Of a stretch of 31,747 nt of DNA, positions 15,559 to 23,821 are shown piece by piece (the stretch's first letter is position 1; every line of letters begins with the position of its first letter). This stretch comes from Acidobacteriota bacterium (lineage in GTDB: Bacteria > Acidobacteriota > Terriglobia > Terriglobales > Acidobacteriaceae): assembly GCA_003224835.1 (NCBI GenBank), contig QHZX01000184.1, positions 1-31,747 on the forward strand, read 5' to 3'. A program made the position numbers and the translations under genes. Below the pieces are notes generated by a model, which was not told the DNA's origin, searched no databases, and was given only the letters and a program-made list of their open reading frames with translations.

Positions 15559-16593
15559 TTAGTAGTTATCGTCCGGGCCGTAGGCGGAAGCCGGCAGCGG
15601 CACGTTCGAAGTCGGGCCGGGGACTGCGTTCCCGTGCTCGTCAATCTTCATGCCCAGGCTCAAACCCATGGTGGACAAAATTTCCTTAATTTCGTTCAGA
15701 GACTTGCGGCCGAAGTTTTTCGTCTTCAGCATTTCGGCTTCAGTCTTCTGCACCAGCTCGCCGATACTCTGAATGTTGGCGTTCTTGAGGCAGTTGTAGC
15801 TGCGCACCGAGAGCTCGAGTTCTTCGACAGAACGGTTTAGGTTCTCGTTCTTGATCTCGGGCTTGCGGTCTTCGGTGGTGGTGCCGGTCTCGATATCTTC
15901 CTCGAAGTTGATGAAGATATTCATGTGGTCTTTCAGCAGCTTCGCCGAGAGGCCGATCGCGTCTGCCGGAGTGATGGAGCCGTTAGTCCAGACTTCGAGC
16001 GTGAGCTTGTCGTAGTCGGTGATTTGACCGAGACGCGCGGCTTCAATCGTGTAGTTGCACTTACGCACCGGGGAGTGCACGGAATCGATGGGAATGAATC
16101 CGATGCCAAGATCCTCGTCGAAGTTCTTGTCAGCGGAAACGTAACCGCGGCCACGCTTCAGGCGCATTTCCATATCGAGCTTGCCGCCTTCGCTGACGGT
16201 CGCGATGTAGACATCCTTGTCGAGCACTTCGACGTCGGCGTCGGCTTCGATCATGCCTGAAGTCACAACACCGGGCTGATCCGAGCGCAGGTAAATTGCC
16301 TTCGGGGCATCACCGCTCAATTTGAACGGAACCTGCTTCAGGTTGAGGATGATGTCGGTGGCATCTTCGACGACGCCGGGAATCGACTGGAACTCGTGCA
16401 GCACGCCGTCAATCTTTACGGCGGTGACTGCAGCGCCTTCGATCGAGCTCAGCAGCACGCGGCGAAGCGCATTGCCGATGGTGGTGCCGAAGCCGCGTTC
16501 AAATGGCTGTGCCCAGAAAATTCCGTACTTGTCAGTTAAAGTTGAAGTGTCAACTGCGAGGCGTTTTGGTTTTTGAAAACCCTTCCAAAGCAT
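15559..16593 (-). CDS. rpoA: DNA-directed RNA polymerase subunit alpha
   Basis: The 344-residue alpha subunit nucleates RNA polymerase assembly. The N-terminal dimerisation domain has FGTTIGNALRRVLLSSIEGA (~36-55) and HEFQSIPGVVEDATDIILNL. A linker rich in Glu/Thr follows near 235-255. The C-terminal domain (~265-325, VEELELSVRSYNCLKNANIQ, KNFGRKSLNEIKEIL) contacts UP-element DNA and activators. Length is slightly above the usual ~330 because of a Pro-rich tail. The ATG has a good upstream GGAG. Intact by eye. Confidence 0.97.
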   Translation of the reverse strand: MLWKGFQKPKRLAVDTSTLTDKYGIFWAQPFERGFGTTIGNALRRVLLSSIEGAAVTAVKIDGVLHEFQSIPGVVEDATDIILNLKQVPFKLSGDAPKAIYLRSDQPGVVTSGMIEADADVEVLDKDVYIATVSEGGKLDMEMRLKRGRGYVSADKNFDEDLGIGFIPIDSVHSPVRKCNYTIEAARLGQITDYDKLTLEVWTNGSITPADAIGLSAKLLKDHMNIFINFEEDIETGTTTEDRKPEIKNENLNRSVEELELSVRSYNCLKNANIQSIGELVQKTEAEMLKTKNFGRKSLNEIKEILSTMGLSLGMKIDEHGNAVPGPTSNVPLPASAYGPDDNY

Positions 16594-16778
16594 TTGTTTC
16601 TCCTTCGGCCATGTGGCTCAATGCTCGCTCGCTGAGTGGTCCAACTCAGGTCAATGTGAGCAAAGGCTGATCTGGCACGAAATGTGGGACCGGCAAAACC
16701 GTCTTCGGCTGTCGGCTCTCGGCAAAACCTAAACTCAAGGCTTCTGCTGACGACCAACAACCAACGACAAAATTACAG
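16594..16778. other. Gap between rpsD and rpoA
   Basis: This gap contains the rpoA Shine-Dalgarno, a GGCTGTCGGCTCTCGG stretch (~16707-16722) resembling the AGCT/GGCT heptamers elsewhere, and a GACCAACAACCAACGAC repeat (16752-16768). No gene is seen. Confidence 0.4.
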
Positions 16779-17408
16779 TTACTTGCTGTACAACTCAACG
16801 ATCAACTGCTCGTTTACGGGCAGCTGAATATCTTCGCGTTTGGGGAGCGCAGTTACGCGGCCCTTCAAGTTCTCGCGATCGATCTCAATCCAATTGGGTG
16901 CGTTCTGGTGGGCGGCAAATTCTTTTGCCTGCTCCAGAACCGGCAGCTTGCGGCTGCGCTCACGGATTGCGATCTCCTCGCCGACCGCAACCTGGTAGGA
17001 AGGAATGTTTACCTTCCGGCCATTCACGGTAATGTGGCCGTGGCGAACTAACTGGCGCGCCTGACGGCGGGAAATTCCTAATCCCATACGCAGGACAACG
17101 CTATCGAGCCGGCGCTCAAGCTGCTGCAAGAGCATTTCGCCGGTCACACCCTTGGTGCGTGCGGCCTTTTCGAAATAGTTGCGGAACTGGCCTTCCTGCG
17201 TGAAGTAAATGCGCTTGGCCTTCTGCTTCTCGCGTAGTTGGAGACCGTATCCGACGATTTTGGCCTTACGATCTTTGCCGTGCTGGCCAGGCGCGAAGTT
17301 GCGCTTCTCGATCGGACATTTATCACTGAAACATTTTGTGCCTTTGAGGAATAGCTTCATGCCCTCGCGGCGGCACAAACGACATACTGCATCTTTATAT
17401 CTCGCCAA
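16779..17408 (-). CDS. rpsD: 30S ribosomal protein S4 (zinc-binding type)
   Basis: The 209-residue S4 binds 16S rRNA early in small-subunit assembly. N-terminal C9, C12, C26 and C31 (CRLC...CFSDKC) form the zinc knuckle of C+ S4 proteins. The S4 RNA-binding domain follows at ~98-160 (SRRQARQLVRHGHITVNGRK). Length is typical (E. coli 206). Whether it represses its own operon, as in E. coli, cannot be told. Confidence 0.97.
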   Translation of the reverse strand: MARYKDAVCRLCRREGMKLFLKGTKCFSDKCPIEKRNFAPGQHGKDRKAKIVGYGLQLREKQKAKRIYFTQEGQFRNYFEKAARTKGVTGEMLLQQLERRLDSVVLRMGLGISRRQARQLVRHGHITVNGRKVNIPSYQVAVGEEIAIRERSRKLPVLEQAKEFAAHQNAPNWIEIDRENLKGRVTALPKREDIQLPVNEQLIVELYSK

Positions 17409-17476
17409 GTTTTCTTCTCCTATTCAATTTGCCGTCCAGTTTACGGGTCTGGCTGACCTTTCTTCCTGGACCAATC

Positions 17477-17547
17477 AAGTTTCAAAGTTTCACAGGTTCG
17501 ACGTTCGGTTTCACTTTCAAACCTTCGAAACCTTGCAACGTGAAACC
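17477..17547. repeat. TTTCAA octamer array between rpsK and rpsD
   Basis: AGTTTCAA and AGTTTCAC units (17478-17494) face TTTCAAACC, TTCGAAACC and GTGAAACC units up to the rpsK stop. Degenerate member of the family at 15431-15502. Confidence 0.65.
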
Positions 17548-17982
17548 TTATACTCGCCTTCTCTTCGGCGGACGACAGCCGTTGTGCGGAATCGGCGTCA
17601 CGTCTTTAATCGCGCGAACTTCGATTCCTGCGGCGGATAGCGCGCGAATGGCCGACTCGCGACCCGAGCCTGGACCGCTCACCCGGACTTCGACGGTGCG
17701 CACTCCATGATCGCGCGCCATGTTGGCGGCGTTCATTGCGGCCTGCTGCGCCGCAAACGGCGTGCCTTTGCGCGAACCACGAAACCCAAGCGACCCTGAG
17801 CTCTTCCAGGAGAGAACATTGCCCGCCTGGTCGCTGATTGTCACAATCGTGTTATTGAAGGAGGCCTGAATGTGCACCACGCCAAAGGAAACGTGCTTGC
17901 GTTCCTTCTTCTTGAAGGTCTTCTTCTTGCCCTTCTTCTCCGGCGCCGCTGCGCCGCTTGCCGCTGCTGCTGGTTTAGCCAT
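17548..17982 (-). CDS. rpsK: 30S ribosomal protein S11
   Basis: The 144-residue S11 belongs to the platform of the small subunit near the mRNA exit. The conserved body starts at VVHIQASFNNTIVTISDQAG and ends with the invariant HNGCRPPKRRRV. An N-terminal extension (~25 residues, Ala/Lys-rich) precedes it. Gene order rpsM-rpsK-rpsD-rpoA is canonical. Confidence 0.97.
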   Translation of the reverse strand: MAKPAAAASGAAAPEKKGKKKTFKKKERKHVSFGVVHIQASFNNTIVTISDQAGNVLSWKSSGSLGFRGSRKGTPFAAQQAAMNAANMARDHGVRTVEVRVSGPGSGRESAIRALSAAGIEVRAIKDVTPIPHNGCRPPKRRRV

Positions 17983-17984
17983 AA

Positions 17985-18058
17985 GTCAGTGTCCAGTGAT
18001 CAGTGATTAGTGGCAGGCTTGGTCTGTGGTCGACTGACCACCGACCACTAGCCACTTG
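17985..18058. repeat. AGTG-type repeat pair between rpsM and rpsK
   Basis: CAGTGTCCAGTGATCAGTGA and TTAGTGG (17986-18013) face GACCACCGACCACTAGCCACT (about 18036-18056). The complementary arms could fold in the operon mRNA. Only array of this type in the window. Confidence 0.6.
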
Positions 18059-18060
18059 CT

Positions 18061-18447
18061 TTATGTTTTTGCTGCCGCCTTCTTTTTGTTGGCGACCGTT
18101 CCTTTGCGCGGACCCTTACGCGTGCGGGCATTGGTATGCGTACGCTGTCCGCGGACGGGAAGGTTGCGGCGATGACGGAACCCCCGATAGGAGCCGATTT
18201 CGATGAGCCGCTTGATGCTCATGGAAACTTCCTTGCGCAGATCGCCTTCGACGAGACCTTCGCCCTCGATGACCTGACGAATGCGGTTGACTTCGTCCTC
18301 GCCGAGGTCCTGGATCTTCTTCATCGGGTCAACTTTGGCCTGATCAAGAATGCGTTCGGACCGCGGCACTCCGATGCCGTAAATGTAAGTCAGCGCGATA
18401 AACGCCCGCTTGTTGCGGGGAAGATCGACGCCTGCAATTCGTGCCAT
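18061..18447 (-). CDS. rpsM: 30S ribosomal protein S13
   Basis: The 128-residue S13 sits in the small-subunit head and contacts the P-site tRNA. Diagnostic sequence includes MARIAGVDLPRNKRAFIALT, a helix-two-turn-helix region and RRNLPVRGQRTHTNARTRKG near the C-terminus. The tail has a Lys/Ala extension. It lies downstream of infA-rpmJ as in most bacteria. Confidence 0.97.
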   Translation of the reverse strand: MARIAGVDLPRNKRAFIALTYIYGIGVPRSERILDQAKVDPMKKIQDLGEDEVNRIRQVIEGEGLVEGDLRKEVSMSIKRLIEIGSYRGFRHRRNLPVRGQRTHTNARTRKGPRKGTVANKKKAAAKT

Positions 18448-18461
18448 AGATCGTAACCTCA

Positions 18462-18513
18462 GCGGCTAAAGCCGCAGTTCTCAAATCTTGTTTGGCACGA
18501 CTGAAGTCGTGCC
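18462..18513. repeat. Two short perfect hairpins between rpmJ and rpsM
   Basis: GCGGCT-AA-AGCCGC (18462-18475) and GGCACGACT-GA-AGTCGTGCC (18494-18513, 9-bp stem) fill the gap. To my memory similar hairpins recur in Acidobacteriota genomes; they resemble REP-type elements. Neither is followed by a T run, so termination is unlikely. Confidence 0.65.
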
Positions 18514-18542
18514 CTTCCCGTTCATGTCTCAGCCAGCGGTAT

Positions 18543-18656
18543 TTATCCCTGGCGTTGTTTGTGTTTCGAATTGGTGCAGATCACACGCACCACGCCTTTG
18601 CGGTGGATGACTTTGCACTTATCACAAATTTTCTTTACCGATGCCCTGACCTTCAT
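18543..18656 (-). CDS. rpmJ: 50S ribosomal protein L36 (zinc-binding)
   Basis: The 37-codon gene starts at ATG 18656 and stops with TAA 18543-18545. The product begins MKVRASVKKICDKCKVIHRK, with C11, C14, C27 and H32 as the zinc ligands of the C+ form, and ends KHKQRQG. It is the smallest large-subunit protein. Its position between infA and rpsM is canonical. Confidence 0.97.
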   Translation of the reverse strand: MKVRASVKKICDKCKVIHRKGVVRVICTNSKHKQRQG

Positions 18657-18675
18657 AAATTCACTTCCCTTAGCC

Positions 18676-18714
18676 GCCGAGCAAGCTCGGCCGTACGGGC
18701 GAGGGCGCCCGTAC
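18676..18714. repeat. Two hairpins between infA and rpmJ, incl. CGGGCG palindrome (copy 2)
   Basis: GCCGAGC-AA-GCTCGGC (18676-18691) is followed by GTACGGGCG-AGGG-CGCCCGTAC (18693-18714, 9-bp stem). The second matches the palindrome at 15523-15544; the paired A/C and T/G difference in the stem keeps pairing intact. Confidence 0.7.
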
Positions 18715-18740
18715 CCACATGGTCGTTTATTCCCACAGCG

Positions 18741-18959
18741 TCACTTATAACGATAAACAATTCTTCCGCGATTCAGATCGTAGGGCGAGAGTTCGACCGC
18801 GACTTTGTCTCCGGGCAGAATGCGGATAAAATTTTTGCGCATCTTGCCGGAAACGTGCGCCAATACCTGGTGCTTGTTTTCCAGTTCCACCTTGAACATG
18901 GCGTTGGGCAGCGGTTCCAGGACCGTTGCCATAACTTCAATCGCGTCTTCCTTACTCAT
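18741..18959 (-). CDS. infA: Translation initiation factor IF-1
   Basis: The 72-residue S1/OB-fold protein binds the ribosomal A site during initiation. Sequence includes ATVLEPLPNAMFKVELENKH, GKMRKNFIRILPGDKVAVEL and the end RGRIVYRYK. Length is exactly typical. ATG 18959 has GGAG just upstream. Confidence 0.97.
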   Translation of the reverse strand: MSKEDAIEVMATVLEPLPNAMFKVELENKHQVLAHVSGKMRKNFIRILPGDKVAVELSPYDLNRGRIVYRYK

Positions 18960-18971
18960 TCGCTCCTAAGA

Positions 18972-19042
18972 TCAGCTTTCAGCTGTCAGCTCTCAGCTAC
19001 ATCCCTTCGGAACTGGAAGGTGAGGGCTGATAGCTGAGAACT
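18972..19042. repeat. AGCT heptamer array between map and infA
   Basis: TCAGCTTTCAGCTGTCAGCT and CTCAGCT (18972-18998, period 7) face GGGCTGATAGCTGAGAACT (19024-19042). The arms are complementary in part. Confidence 0.75.
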
Positions 19043-19793
19043 ACTGCGTCAAAATCACTGGCCCATTTCTGGTCACTGCCACACAGTGCTCGAAGTGGGC
19101 GCTGGAGCTGCCGTCGGCCGTGACGGCAGTCCACTTATCATCCAAAACTTTTGCTTCCGGGCGGCCTGAGTTCACCATCGGTTCGATGGCCAACACCATG
19201 CCTTCGCGCAAGCGAGTGTTCGGGCCATTCGCCCGGAAATTCGGCACCTGCGGCTCTTCGTGCAGCTTGGTCCCGATACCGTGCCCCACAAACTCCCGGA
19301 CAACGCTGAACCCGTTGGCCTCGACGTATTCCTGCACAGCGCCACCGATGTCCCCAACGGTGTTGCCGACCTTGGCTTGTTCAATCGCTTTATAGAGCGA
19401 CGCCTCGGTCACTTCCAGCAACTTTTGACGCTCCGGCGAAACCGAATCGCCTACAGCGACGGTTATCGCGGCGTCACCGTAATATCCGTCGAGCACCACA
19501 CCGCAATCAATCGAAACAATATCTCCGGCTTTGAGGACCCGTTTGGCTGACGGGATCCCGTGCACGATTTCTTCATTCACCGACGTGCACAGCACACAAG
19601 GAAAGTCGTAATAACCTTTGAACGCCGGTTTCGCTCCCAATTCCTTGATCTTCTTCTCAGCAGCTTTTTCCATATCCATGGTGGTCGCGCCGGGCGCGGC
19701 CATGGATTTCATTTCGTCGAGCACCTGGCGCACGATGTGGCCGCTGCGGCGCATCTTTTCGATTTCCGACTGCGACTTGCAAACAATTGCCAC
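19041..19793 (-). CDS. map: Methionine aminopeptidase, type I
   Basis: The 250-residue cytosolic enzyme removes the initiator methionine from nascent proteins. Metal ligands of the pita-bread fold are visible: Asp in IDCGVVLDGYYGDAA (two), His in FVGHGIGTKLHEEP, Glu in LAIEPM and Glu in AHFEHCV. No N-terminal SH3-like extension is present, so type Ia. GTG 19793 lies 3 nt after the adk stop, consistent with coupling. The adk-map-infA order is common outside Enterobacteria. Confidence 0.95.
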   Translation of the reverse strand: MAIVCKSQSEIEKMRRSGHIVRQVLDEMKSMAAPGATTMDMEKAAEKKIKELGAKPAFKGYYDFPCVLCTSVNEEIVHGIPSAKRVLKAGDIVSIDCGVVLDGYYGDAAITVAVGDSVSPERQKLLEVTEASLYKAIEQAKVGNTVGDIGGAVQEYVEANGFSVVREFVGHGIGTKLHEEPQVPNFRANGPNTRLREGMVLAIEPMVNSGRPEAKVLDDKWTAVTADGSSSAHFEHCVAVTRNGPVILTQ

Positions 19794-19796
19794 GCT

Positions 19797-20531
19797 CTAA
19801 GTTCCTTTAGCCTGGTTTCTCTGAACCCTGTCACAAGCATGGCTGTCAATTTCCTTCAAGATGGAAGCGCTCACAGCTTCTGGCGACTGATCTCCATCAA
19901 CGGTCACCAGCCTGCCCAGAGCCATGTAGTATTCGGCTACTGGCTTAGTCTGGTGTTCGTACGTATCCAAACGCTCGCGAATGACCTCATCGCGGTCATC
20001 CTCTCGAATGACCAGCTTAGCGCCATCCTTGTCACAGATTTCGTCAACAAGCGGGGGCTTGGAATGGACGTTGTAGATCGACCCACAGATGGGACAAGTC
20101 CGCCGTCCAGTGATCCGGAGCAACAATTTATTATAATCGACCTCGATCCGGATCACAATCGGCAGCCACGACGCCCACTTTCCGCTGTCAAAGAATTCAA
20201 ACTTCAAAAAAGAATCCAGCCATGCCGCCTGTTTCTGGGTGCGCGGAAAGCCGTCCAGAACAAATCCGCGGTCGGCATCCGGCTGGCGCAAACGCCAGGC
20301 CACGATATCGCAAACCAGATTGTCGGGGACCAGTTCACCCCGCGCAATGACAGCCTGAACCTGGACACCAAGCGGCGTTTGTTGCTTTACGTGCTCGCGC
20401 AGCAAGTCGCCGGTCGAAACCTGAGGAATGTGGTAATGCTCAGTGATTCCCTTCGACTGGGTGCCTTTACCTGCGCCCGGTGGCCCGAGAAGCACAACGG
20501 GTCCGATAGTCCGCAAAACCTGCTCCGCCAT
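19797..20531 (-). CDS. adk: Adenylate kinase, zinc-type LID
   Basis: The enzyme interconverts ATP+AMP and 2 ADP. Visible motifs are the P-loop GPPGAGKGTQ (~16-25), STGDLLREH, GFPRT and LID residues CPIC then 16 residues then C-D-K-D. These give a Cys/Cys/Cys/Asp zinc site like that of Bacillus. I chose ATG 20531 (244 aa), which begins MAEQVLRTIGPVVLLGPPGA. An open frame reaches 20651, but that extension overlaps the secY end and is not family-like; GTG codons near 20570 are a lesser alternative. About 64 nt after secY. Confidence 0.9.
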   Translation of the reverse strand: MAEQVLRTIGPVVLLGPPGAGKGTQSKGITEHYHIPQVSTGDLLREHVKQQTPLGVQVQAVIARGELVPDNLVCDIVAWRLRQPDADRGFVLDGFPRTQKQAAWLDSFLKFEFFDSGKWASWLPIVIRIEVDYNKLLLRITGRRTCPICGSIYNVHSKPPLVDEICDKDGAKLVIREDDRDEVIRERLDTYEHQTKPVAEYYMALGRLVTVDGDQSPEAVSASILKEIDSHACDRVQRNQAKGT

Positions 20532-20595
20532 CGAACTGGCCCCAAGCCGCTCCTGTACCAGATTCACCACCGAACGAACGATCCGCCTTCTTGTG

Positions 20596-21984
20596 CTACG
20601 CCCAGTTGCGGCGGCCGCGAATCCGTCCGCTCTTGGGAGTGAACCCGTCATAGTGCCGCATAATGAGCTGCGATTCGATCTGGTTCACCGTGTCCATGGC
20701 CACGCCGACCACGATTAACAGCGACGTTCCGCCAAAATAAAAGCTCAGCCCGAGACCGTTCAGCACGCGATCCGGCATATTTTCAAAAAACCGTCCGATT
20801 GGGCCATACAAGTGGTTCAAGTGAATACCCGTAATCATCCATTCGGGAATCAAGGAGATGATGATCAGGTACATCGCGCCGACCAGGGTGATGCGGGTCA
20901 AAATCTCATTGATGTGGTCTGCGGTACGTTTACCGGGGCGAATTCCGGGAATGAATCCACCATACTTCCGCATATTATCGGCAACCTCGTTTGGGTTGAA
21001 GACAATGGAAATGTAGAAGTAGGCAAAGAAAATGATGCCCGCAGCGTAGAGCACGGTGTATAACGGCTCGCCCCAATACAGCGCGCGAAGAACCGGACCA
21101 AAGTGGGGATTATCGCGAAGCCCGAACAGCAGCGTCTGCGGAATGGTGACAATGGATGACGCGAAGATCACCGGCATGACGCCGCCCGAGTTGACGCGCA
21201 AAGGCAGGTGAGTGGACTGTCCACCCATCATTTTGCGACCGACGATGCGCTTGGCATATTGCACGGGAATCCGGCGTTCGCTGCGCTCGACAAAGACGAT
21301 GAAGGCGACTACGGCGACCATCACGGTGACCAGGAGAATCATCCATACAGGAGTCAACGGGCCCCAAGTGAAATTCCGCGCCTTGTCCGACAAATCAATA
21401 ATGCCCCGAGGCAGACCTACGACGATGCCGGCAAAAATCAAGAGCGACATGCCATTGCCGATGCCACGTTCGGTGATCTGCTCGCCAAGCCACATGATGA
21501 AAACGCTGCCGGTGGTGAGGGTGAGAACGGTCATTAGCACGAAACCGACACCTGGAGTCAGCACAAAGCCACCGCTCTTCTGAAGCGTGAAAGCGATGCC
21601 GAAGGATTGCACTGCGCTGAGGGCCAGAGTGACGTAGCGGGTCCACTGGGTAATCTTCTTGCGGCCGAGTTCGCCTTCCTTCTGCAATTTGGCTAGCGGC
21701 TCGTAAACCACTGTGAGCAACTGCAGAATGATCGACGCAGTGATGTACGGCATAATGCCGAGCGCAAAGACCGTCATGCGCCGGAACTGGCCGCCGGAAA
21801 ACAGATCGACAAAGCCCAGCAGGGTCCCGCGGTTCTGCTCAATGAACTGCTGAAACATCTGTGAATTAATGCCGGGGATAGGAATGTGTCCGCCGATGCG
21901 ATACACGGCCAGCATGGCGAGCGTGAACAGAATTCGTTTACGCAGGTCGGGAATGCGAAATATGTTGAGGAACTTCTCGATCAT
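20596..21984 (-). CDS. secY: Preprotein translocase subunit SecY
   Basis: The 462-residue inner-membrane channel of the Sec system has ten predicted helices. Recognisable parts are IRILFT-type TM1 (RKRILFTLAMLAVYRIGGHI), the plug region, ALGIMPYITASIILQLL, GNGMSLLIFAGIVVGLP, PLRVNSGGVMPVIFASSI and FNPNEVADNMRKYGGFIPGI. The cytoplasmic C-terminus is basic. Length is normal and I see no break. Confidence 0.97.
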   Translation of the reverse strand: MIEKFLNIFRIPDLRKRILFTLAMLAVYRIGGHIPIPGINSQMFQQFIEQNRGTLLGFVDLFSGGQFRRMTVFALGIMPYITASIILQLLTVVYEPLAKLQKEGELGRKKITQWTRYVTLALSAVQSFGIAFTLQKSGGFVLTPGVGFVLMTVLTLTTGSVFIMWLGEQITERGIGNGMSLLIFAGIVVGLPRGIIDLSDKARNFTWGPLTPVWMILLVTVMVAVVAFIVFVERSERRIPVQYAKRIVGRKMMGGQSTHLPLRVNSGGVMPVIFASSIVTIPQTLLFGLRDNPHFGPVLRALYWGEPLYTVLYAAGIIFFAYFYISIVFNPNEVADNMRKYGGFIPGIRPGKRTADHINEILTRITLVGAMYLIIISLIPEWMITGIHLNHLYGPIGRFFENMPDRVLNGLGLSFYFGGTSLLIVVGVAMDTVNQIESQLIMRHYDGFTPKSGRIRGRRNWA

Positions 21985-22055
21985 AGAAAGCAGCTTTCAG
22001 CTATCAGCCGTCAGCTATCAGTTCAGCGGTTTTGCTGAGAGCTGAAAGCTGAGAG
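21985..22055. repeat. AGCT heptamer array between rplO and secY
   Basis: CAGCTTTCAGCTATCAGCC and GTCAGCTATCAG (21991-22021) face GAGAGCTGAAAGCTGAGAGCT (about 22038-22058) around a GCGGTTTTGCTG loop. The array fills the whole gap, up to and touching the rplO stop. Confidence 0.8.
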
Positions 22056-22496
22056 CTAGGCCGTCAAGATCTCAAACTTGCCGCCCGCTTTGGTGATCTT
22101 CTCCTGCGCGGACTTGGAAAATTTATGCGCTTGAACAGTGATGGCGGATTTGAGTTCGCCGTCACCAAGAATTTTGACCCGGCGCTTGGTGCTGATCACG
22201 CCCGCTTTACGGAGAATCTCAGGATTGATCGTGCTCTCGCCCAAGTCCGCCAGTTTCTCCAAGTTCACAATGTTGTATTCCTCGCGGAAAATATTGGTGA
22301 AGCCGCGCTTCGGTACACGGCGATGCAGCGGCATCTGGCCGCCTTCAAAACCGCGCATCATGCGCGAACCGCTGCGCGAGCGCTGGCCCTTATGTCCGCG
22401 GGTGGAAGTCTTACCCATCCCCGAGCCCATACCGCGGCCCACTCGCTTCTTATTTTCGTTTGCCTTCTTGGGGGCTCGAATGTTTGAAAGATTCAT
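22056..22496 (-). CDS. rplO: 50S ribosomal protein L15
   Basis: The 146-residue L15 binds 23S rRNA late in assembly. The Gly/Arg-rich N-terminus (RVGRGMGSGMGKTSTRGHKG) and FEGGQMPLHRRVPKRGF are diagnostic. The globular C-terminal half and length match the family. Encoded just before secY as usual. Confidence 0.97.
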   Translation of the reverse strand: MNLSNIRAPKKANENKKRVGRGMGSGMGKTSTRGHKGQRSRSGSRMMRGFEGGQMPLHRRVPKRGFTNIFREEYNIVNLEKLADLGESTINPEILRKAGVISTKRRVKILGDGELKSAITVQAHKFSKSAQEKITKAGGKFEILTA

Positions 22497-22578
22497 AAAT
22501 AAGCTCTCAGCTCTCAGCTGTCAGATCTCAGCTTATGGGCAGTTTTGCCGAAAGCTGATGACTGAAAGCTGATAGCTT
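22497..22578. repeat. AGCT heptamer array between rpmD and rplO
   Basis: AGCTCTCAGCTCTCAGCTGT and CAGATCTCAGCTT (22502-22534) face CGAAAGCTGATGACTGAAAG and CTGATAGCT (22549-22577) around GGCAGTTTTGCC. Same layout and loop type as the secY gap. Confidence 0.8.
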
Positions 22579-22824
22579 TTACTGCACAATCTCCACTAAA
22601 TGCGGCACCTTTGCCACCATGCCGCGAATGGCCGGTGTATCGGGCCTTTCGACAATCTGATTCAGCCGCGTGAAACCGAGTCCTCGAACAACTCGCTTGT
22701 GGGTGACCGGAGTGCAAATCACCGACCGCACATACTTCAGGCGCAGATGTCCTGCCTTTGGCGCGGCCGTACTTGCCTGAGCCTTTGTTTTGGCTTTTGT
22801 GTTCGGGGCTGCTTTAGGCGTCAT
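22579..22824 (-). CDS. rpmD: 50S ribosomal protein L30
   Basis: The 81-residue product has a ~24-residue Ala/Lys/Thr-rich N-terminal extension, then the L30 core (RLKYVRSVICTPVTHKRVVR, GLGFTRLNQIVERPDTPAIR, GMVAKVPHLVEI). It is a small large-subunit protein located between S5 and L15 genes, as is normal. ATG 22824 lies 2 nt after the rpsE stop. Confidence 0.95.
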   Translation of the reverse strand: MTPKAAPNTKAKTKAQASTAAPKAGHLRLKYVRSVICTPVTHKRVVRGLGFTRLNQIVERPDTPAIRGMVAKVPHLVEIVQ

Positions 22825-22826
22825 AA

Positions 22827-23336
22827 TTACAGTTCCTCCGCCGTCTTGCCGCGCACGCCGGCAACGAATTCTTTATTCTTCAGCTTCTTCAGAGCGTCGA
22901 AGGTGGCCTTAATCACGTTATGCGGATTGGTGGTCCCAATCGACTTGGTCAGCACGTTCTGAATTCCAACCGAAGTCATGATGGCGCGGACTGCTCCGCC
23001 GGCAATTACGCCGGTGCCTTCCGGAGCCGGCTTCAGCAGCACCATCCCGGAGCCGAATCGTCCAAGTACAGCGTGCGGAATGCTGGTCTGAGTCAAATTC
23101 ACCCGCACCAGGTTTTTCTTTGCCGACTCAATGCCCTTGCGTATGGCTTGGGGCACTTCCTTGGCTTTACCAGACCCATAGCCGACGACGGCAGCCGTAG
23201 GATCTCCAACCACGACCAGCGCCGCGAAGGACAGGTTCTTGCCGCCCTTCACAACTTTGGTGACGCGGTTGATGGCGACCACCTGGTCTTTCAACTGGTA
23301 GGATCCCGCATCGAGTTTCTTAATGATAGTTGGCAT
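22827..23336 (-). CDS. rpsE: 30S ribosomal protein S5
   Basis: The 169-residue S5 helps decoding accuracy and mRNA entry. The double-stranded RNA-binding-like N-domain (VVAINRVTKVVKGGKNLSFA) and the C-domain (RFGSGMVLLKPAPEGTGVIA, VGIQNVLTKSIGTTNPHNVI) are typical. Normal length. Confidence 0.97.
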   Translation of the reverse strand: MPTIIKKLDAGSYQLKDQVVAINRVTKVVKGGKNLSFAALVVVGDPTAAVVGYGSGKAKEVPQAIRKGIESAKKNLVRVNLTQTSIPHAVLGRFGSGMVLLKPAPEGTGVIAGGAVRAIMTSVGIQNVLTKSIGTTNPHNVIKATFDALKKLKNKEFVAGVRGKTAEEL

Positions 23337-23455
23337 TCTTCACTCACAATCATCGAGTAATTGTGAAATTGGGTAATTGTGAAATTTGAAACCAATTCGC
23401 GATCACTCGGATTTCAAATTACAAAATTACTCAATTACCCAATTACCAAATTCTT
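23337..23455. repeat. AATTAC octamer array between rplR and rpsE
   Basis: GTAATTGTGAAATTGGGTAA and TTGTGAAATTTG (23361-23389) face CAAATTACAAAATTACTCAA and TTACCCAATTACCAAATTC (about 23416-23453). The arms are near-complementary. Confidence 0.8.
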
Positions 23456-23821
23456 TTAGAATTGCAATCCCGCTTCCCGTGCCGCGTCCGCGAGCGCCTT
23501 AATGCGCCCGTGATAGATGTATCCGCCGCGGTCGAAAACAATCTTGTTGATGCCCTGCGCCTTGGCACGTTCGGCGATCGATTTGCCGACGGATTTCGCA
23601 GCCGCGAGATTGCCCCCTTTGGCGCGCGATTCCTTCTTGCCTTCCGCAGTGCTAGCTGAAACCAGAGTTACACCTTTCAAGTCATCGATGACCTGAACGT
23701 AGATATGGTTCAGCGAACGATAAACATTCAGCCGCGGCCGCTCGGCGGTGCCGAGAACCTTCTTGCGGATACGCTCGTGTACCCGGCGGCGAGTTACGTT
23801 TTTGGATGATATTGTCAGCAT
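23456..23821 (-). CDS. rplR: 50S ribosomal protein L18
   Basis: The 121-residue L18 binds 5S rRNA with L5 in the central protuberance. Typical sequence includes TRRRVHERIRKKVLGTAERP, RLNVYRSLNHIYVQVIDD and the conserved end FDRGGYIYHGRIKALADAAR. Length is normal. Confidence 0.97.
   Translation of the reverse strand: MLTISSKNVTRRRVHERIRKKVLGTAERPRLNVYRSLNHIYVQVIDDLKGVTLVSASTAEGKKESRAKGGNLAAAKSVGKSIAERAKAQGINKIVFDRGGYIYHGRIKALADAAREAGLQF

Noticed and set aside
19560..20642. 360-codon plus-strand frame opposite map and adk
   Set aside because: Shadow of two well-supported genes; no family features or start signal.
20532..20651. 40-residue N-terminal extension of adenylate kinase
   Set aside because: It overlaps the secY end and is not adenylate-kinase-like; ATG 20531 matches the usual start.
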